Assembly (NCBI GenBank): GCA_937860175.1
Contig: CALMBJ010000084.1
Location: 1 to 7,562, forward strand
Length of the DNA: 7,562 nt
Direction of reading: 5' to 3'
From: an uncultured Actinomycetes bacterium
Lineage (GTDB): Bacteria > Actinomycetota > Actinomycetes > Nanopelagicales > Nanopelagicaceae
The notes beneath the pieces are model-generated. The model was not told the origin of the DNA. It made no database searches and saw nothing but the letters and a program-made list of their open reading frames with translations. Made by a program: the position numbers and the translations under genes. Each line of letters opens with the position of its first letter. Within the stretch, counting starts at the first letter, position 1. Positions 6,597-7,562 of this stretch are shown piece after piece.

Positions 6597-6739
6597 TTAC
6601 TGTCCTCTCGTTAGTACTGCTTGTCCTGACCCCTCGTCATCGACTACTTGTAATAAACACCTCAATGCTGGGAATCCTAGCCACTGAGGCTGAGTAATGC
6701 GGCAGAGAAATAAATATTTTTTGTAGGGCTTTCCCAACC

Positions 6740-6754
6740 TTTACGCGTAAACGC
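6740..6754. promoter_or_regulatory. Overlapping palindromes, candidate operator
   Basis: TTTACGCGTAAA (6740-6751) is a perfect 12-base palindrome. The overlapping GCGTAAACGC (6745-6754) is a second inverted repeat with 4-base arms. Such nested symmetry between divergent genes suits a dimeric regulator. No named regulator is assigned. Confidence 0.4.
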
Positions 6755-6789
6755 AGTGCGGAAATCCTTATTAATTGTGGATATTCACA

Positions 6790-6829
6790 GGTTCACACTG
6801 AAATCCCCACACAGAAATTTCGGTGAACC
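6790..6829 (+). promoter_or_regulatory. Hairpin abutting the collagen-like gene start codon
   Basis: GGTTCAC (6790-6796) pairs perfectly with GTGAACC (6823-6829). After a small internal loop, GAAAT (6800-6804) pairs with ATTTC (6817-6821), closing a 12-base loop. The stem ends on the base before the ATG and contains the only weak Shine-Dalgarno-like bases (GGTGA). If formed in RNA it would cover the ribosome site; as DNA it could be an operator. Confidence 0.5.
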
Positions 6830-7562
6830 ATGAAAGCCAATAAATCCTTCCTCGCGCTGACCCTTGTTTTTTCATTAGCGATACTTCCTTCAGTATCAGC
6901 TGCTGAGAAAAGCACTAAGAGAGCAGCAGGGCCTTCTCCTACGACCGTTGTAAACACAATCCTTAACGGCTCGGGAGCACCCTCAAAATCATTGGGAATC
7001 AATGGTGATTTCTACATCGATACAAAGAATCTAAATCTTTACGGACCAAAGACAAAAGGAGTTTGGAAAGTTACAACATCACTGAAAGCTAAAGAGGCTG
7101 CAACTGCTTCCGTAGTTACTGGTGATACTGGTCCAACTGGTCCCAAAGGTGAGACGGGTGCGCAAGGTGAAAAAGGCGATAAGGGTGACAAAGGTGCAAC
7201 TGGCGAGAAAGGTGCAACAGGAGACAAAGGTGCGATGGGAGCAACCGGTGCTACTGGTGCAACAGGTTTAGTTGGCGCTACTGGCGCTACCGGCGCTACT
7301 GGATCGATTGGTGCAACTGGTGCTGCCGGTGCAAAGGGCGATACAGGATTAACTGGAGCAACTGGTGCTACAGGTAGTGCTGGTGCAACGGGCAGTGCTG
7401 GTTCAACTGGCGCTACTGGTCCAGCAGGTCCACAAGGAATTCAAGGCGTTCAAGGTTTAACTGGTGAAACAGGAACTGCAGGAGCACAAGGGGCAACGGG
7501 TGCAACAGGTGCACAAGGTGATGCGGGAATTTCTATTGCAAAGTGGGCAACTGTTCCAAACA
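6830..7562 (+). CDS. Secreted collagen-like protein (3' end outside window)
   Basis: The frame is open to the window edge: 244 codons seen, no stop. A Sec signal peptide is clear ([20 protein letters not shown]) with likely cleavage after Ala24 (SVSA/AEK). Residues 43-80 form a short domain with [19 protein letters not shown] and [11 protein letters not shown], a segment often placed before collagen-like repeats in bacterial and phage proteins. From Gly98 there are 46 uninterrupted Gly-X-Y triplets up to residue 235, followed by [11 protein letters not shown], the start of a non-collagen C-terminal part. Fifteen triplets are GAT, Thr fills about half of the Y positions, and Pro occurs only at X. 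The role is probably at the cell surface or in the extracellular matrix; the partner and anchor are not visible. The ATG follows a hairpin and has only a weak ribosome site (GGTGA). Confidence 0.92.
   Translation, partial: MKANKSFLALTLVFSLAILPSVSAAEKSTKRAAGPSPTTVVNTILNGSGAPSKSLGINGDFYIDTKNLNLYGPKTKGVWKVTTSLKAKEAATASVVTGDTGPTGPKGETGAQGEKGDKGDKGATGEKGATGDKGAMGATGATGATGLVGATGATGATGSIGATGAAGAKGDTGLTGATGATGSAGATGSAGSTGATGPAGPQGIQGVQGLTGETGTAGAQGATGATGAQGDAGISIAKWATVPN
7121..7534 (+). repeat. Collagen-like Gly-X-Y coding repeat (46 triplets)
   Basis: Nine-base units encoding Gly-X-Y run without a break. The early part is charged ([16 protein letters not shown]), the middle is mostly Gly-Ala-Thr, and the end carries [14 protein letters not shown]. 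Codons for Gly, Ala and Thr vary between units, though 7276-7302 holds three nearly identical nine-mers. Length variation by slippage is possible. Confidence 0.9.

Larger units (their letters stand above)
6597..6829. promoter_or_regulatory. Divergent regulatory region of two secreted-protein genes
   Basis: This 233-base gap lies between the small secreted protein gene (minus) and the collagen-like gene (plus). It holds the minus-strand ribosome binding site (AGAGGA, 6603-6608), an AT-rich patch (6708-6723), a 12-base palindrome TTTACGCGTAAA (6740-6751), a 14-base near-palindrome TGTGGATATTCACA (6776-6789), and a hairpin ending at the collagen-like ATG. No confident -35/-10 pair was identified on either strand. 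No small gene was seen in it. Confidence 0.6.

Noticed and set aside
6325..6687. Plus-strand 120-residue frame opposite the small secreted protein
   Set aside because: Its repetitive Ala/Arg composition is the mirror of the heptad repeats; the minus frame has a signal peptide, ribosome site and terminator.
6776..6789. CRP-type binding site (TGTG...CACA)
   Set aside because: The half-sites are separated by six bases, whereas the CRP pattern TGTGA-N6-TCACA needs eight between TGTG and CACA.
7039..7227. Minus-strand Pro/Ser-rich frame inside the collagen-like gene
   Set aside because: It is the antisense image of the Gly-X-Y repeat; the plus frame has a signal peptide and a family domain.
7121..7534. 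CRISPR-like or minisatellite array
   Set aside because: The repeats are 9-base coding units with Gly-X-Y periodicity and no spacers.

Overview
The window comes from a small-genome, moderate-GC (by eye below 50%) actinobacterium. Every recognisable protein is of actinobacterial type: group II truncated haemoglobin, an actinobacterial HNH protein, an 845-residue PepN, and RpiB with the Glu-type active site. The genes are tightly packed with little spacing. Low GC plus packed actinobacterial genes suggests a freshwater planktonic lineage such as the acI/Nanopelagicales group; this is inference, not proof.

Layout, left to right. (1) 1-1165: the 3' part of an MFS transporter gene overlaps a truncated haemoglobin gene (glbO) through ATGA. 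(2) 1153-1701, minus strand: a short MscS-type channel whose end overlaps the globin gene tail to tail. (3) 1702-2523: a divergent promoter gap, then an HNH protein (true start 1822) and a 55-residue single-span membrane protein (2356-2523), which I propose is a cytochrome aa3 oxidase subunit of CtaJ type. (4) 2524-5061, minus: aminopeptidase N with a GTG start and a clear ribosome binding site. (5) 5118-5777: trmB. (6) 5774-6229, minus: rpiB, its stop codon overlapping that of trmB. (7) 6254-6291: a strong terminator hairpin. (8) 6309-6596, minus: a small secreted Ala/Lys/Arg-rich helical protein. (9) 6597-6829: a 233-bp divergent regulatory gap rich in palindromes. (10) 6830 to the window end: a secreted collagen-like protein, cut off by the window.

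The set glbO, HNH gene, small membrane protein, pepN and rpiB resembles, from memory, the Mycobacterium tuberculosis block Rv2465c-Rv2470, so the left and centre are an old conserved actinobacterial neighbourhood with housekeeping and oxygen-related roles. The right end (small secreted protein and collagen-like protein, divergent) looks like accessory, surface-directed content.

No tRNA, rRNA, CRISPR array, insertion sequence or phage gene was found, and no gene-free stretch exceeds 300 bases. I see no clear new multi-gene system. The best leads are the candidate CtaJ gene, the truncated MscS channel, the collagen-like gene with a hairpin ending at its start codon, and the terminator and palindrome immediately upstream of rpiB.
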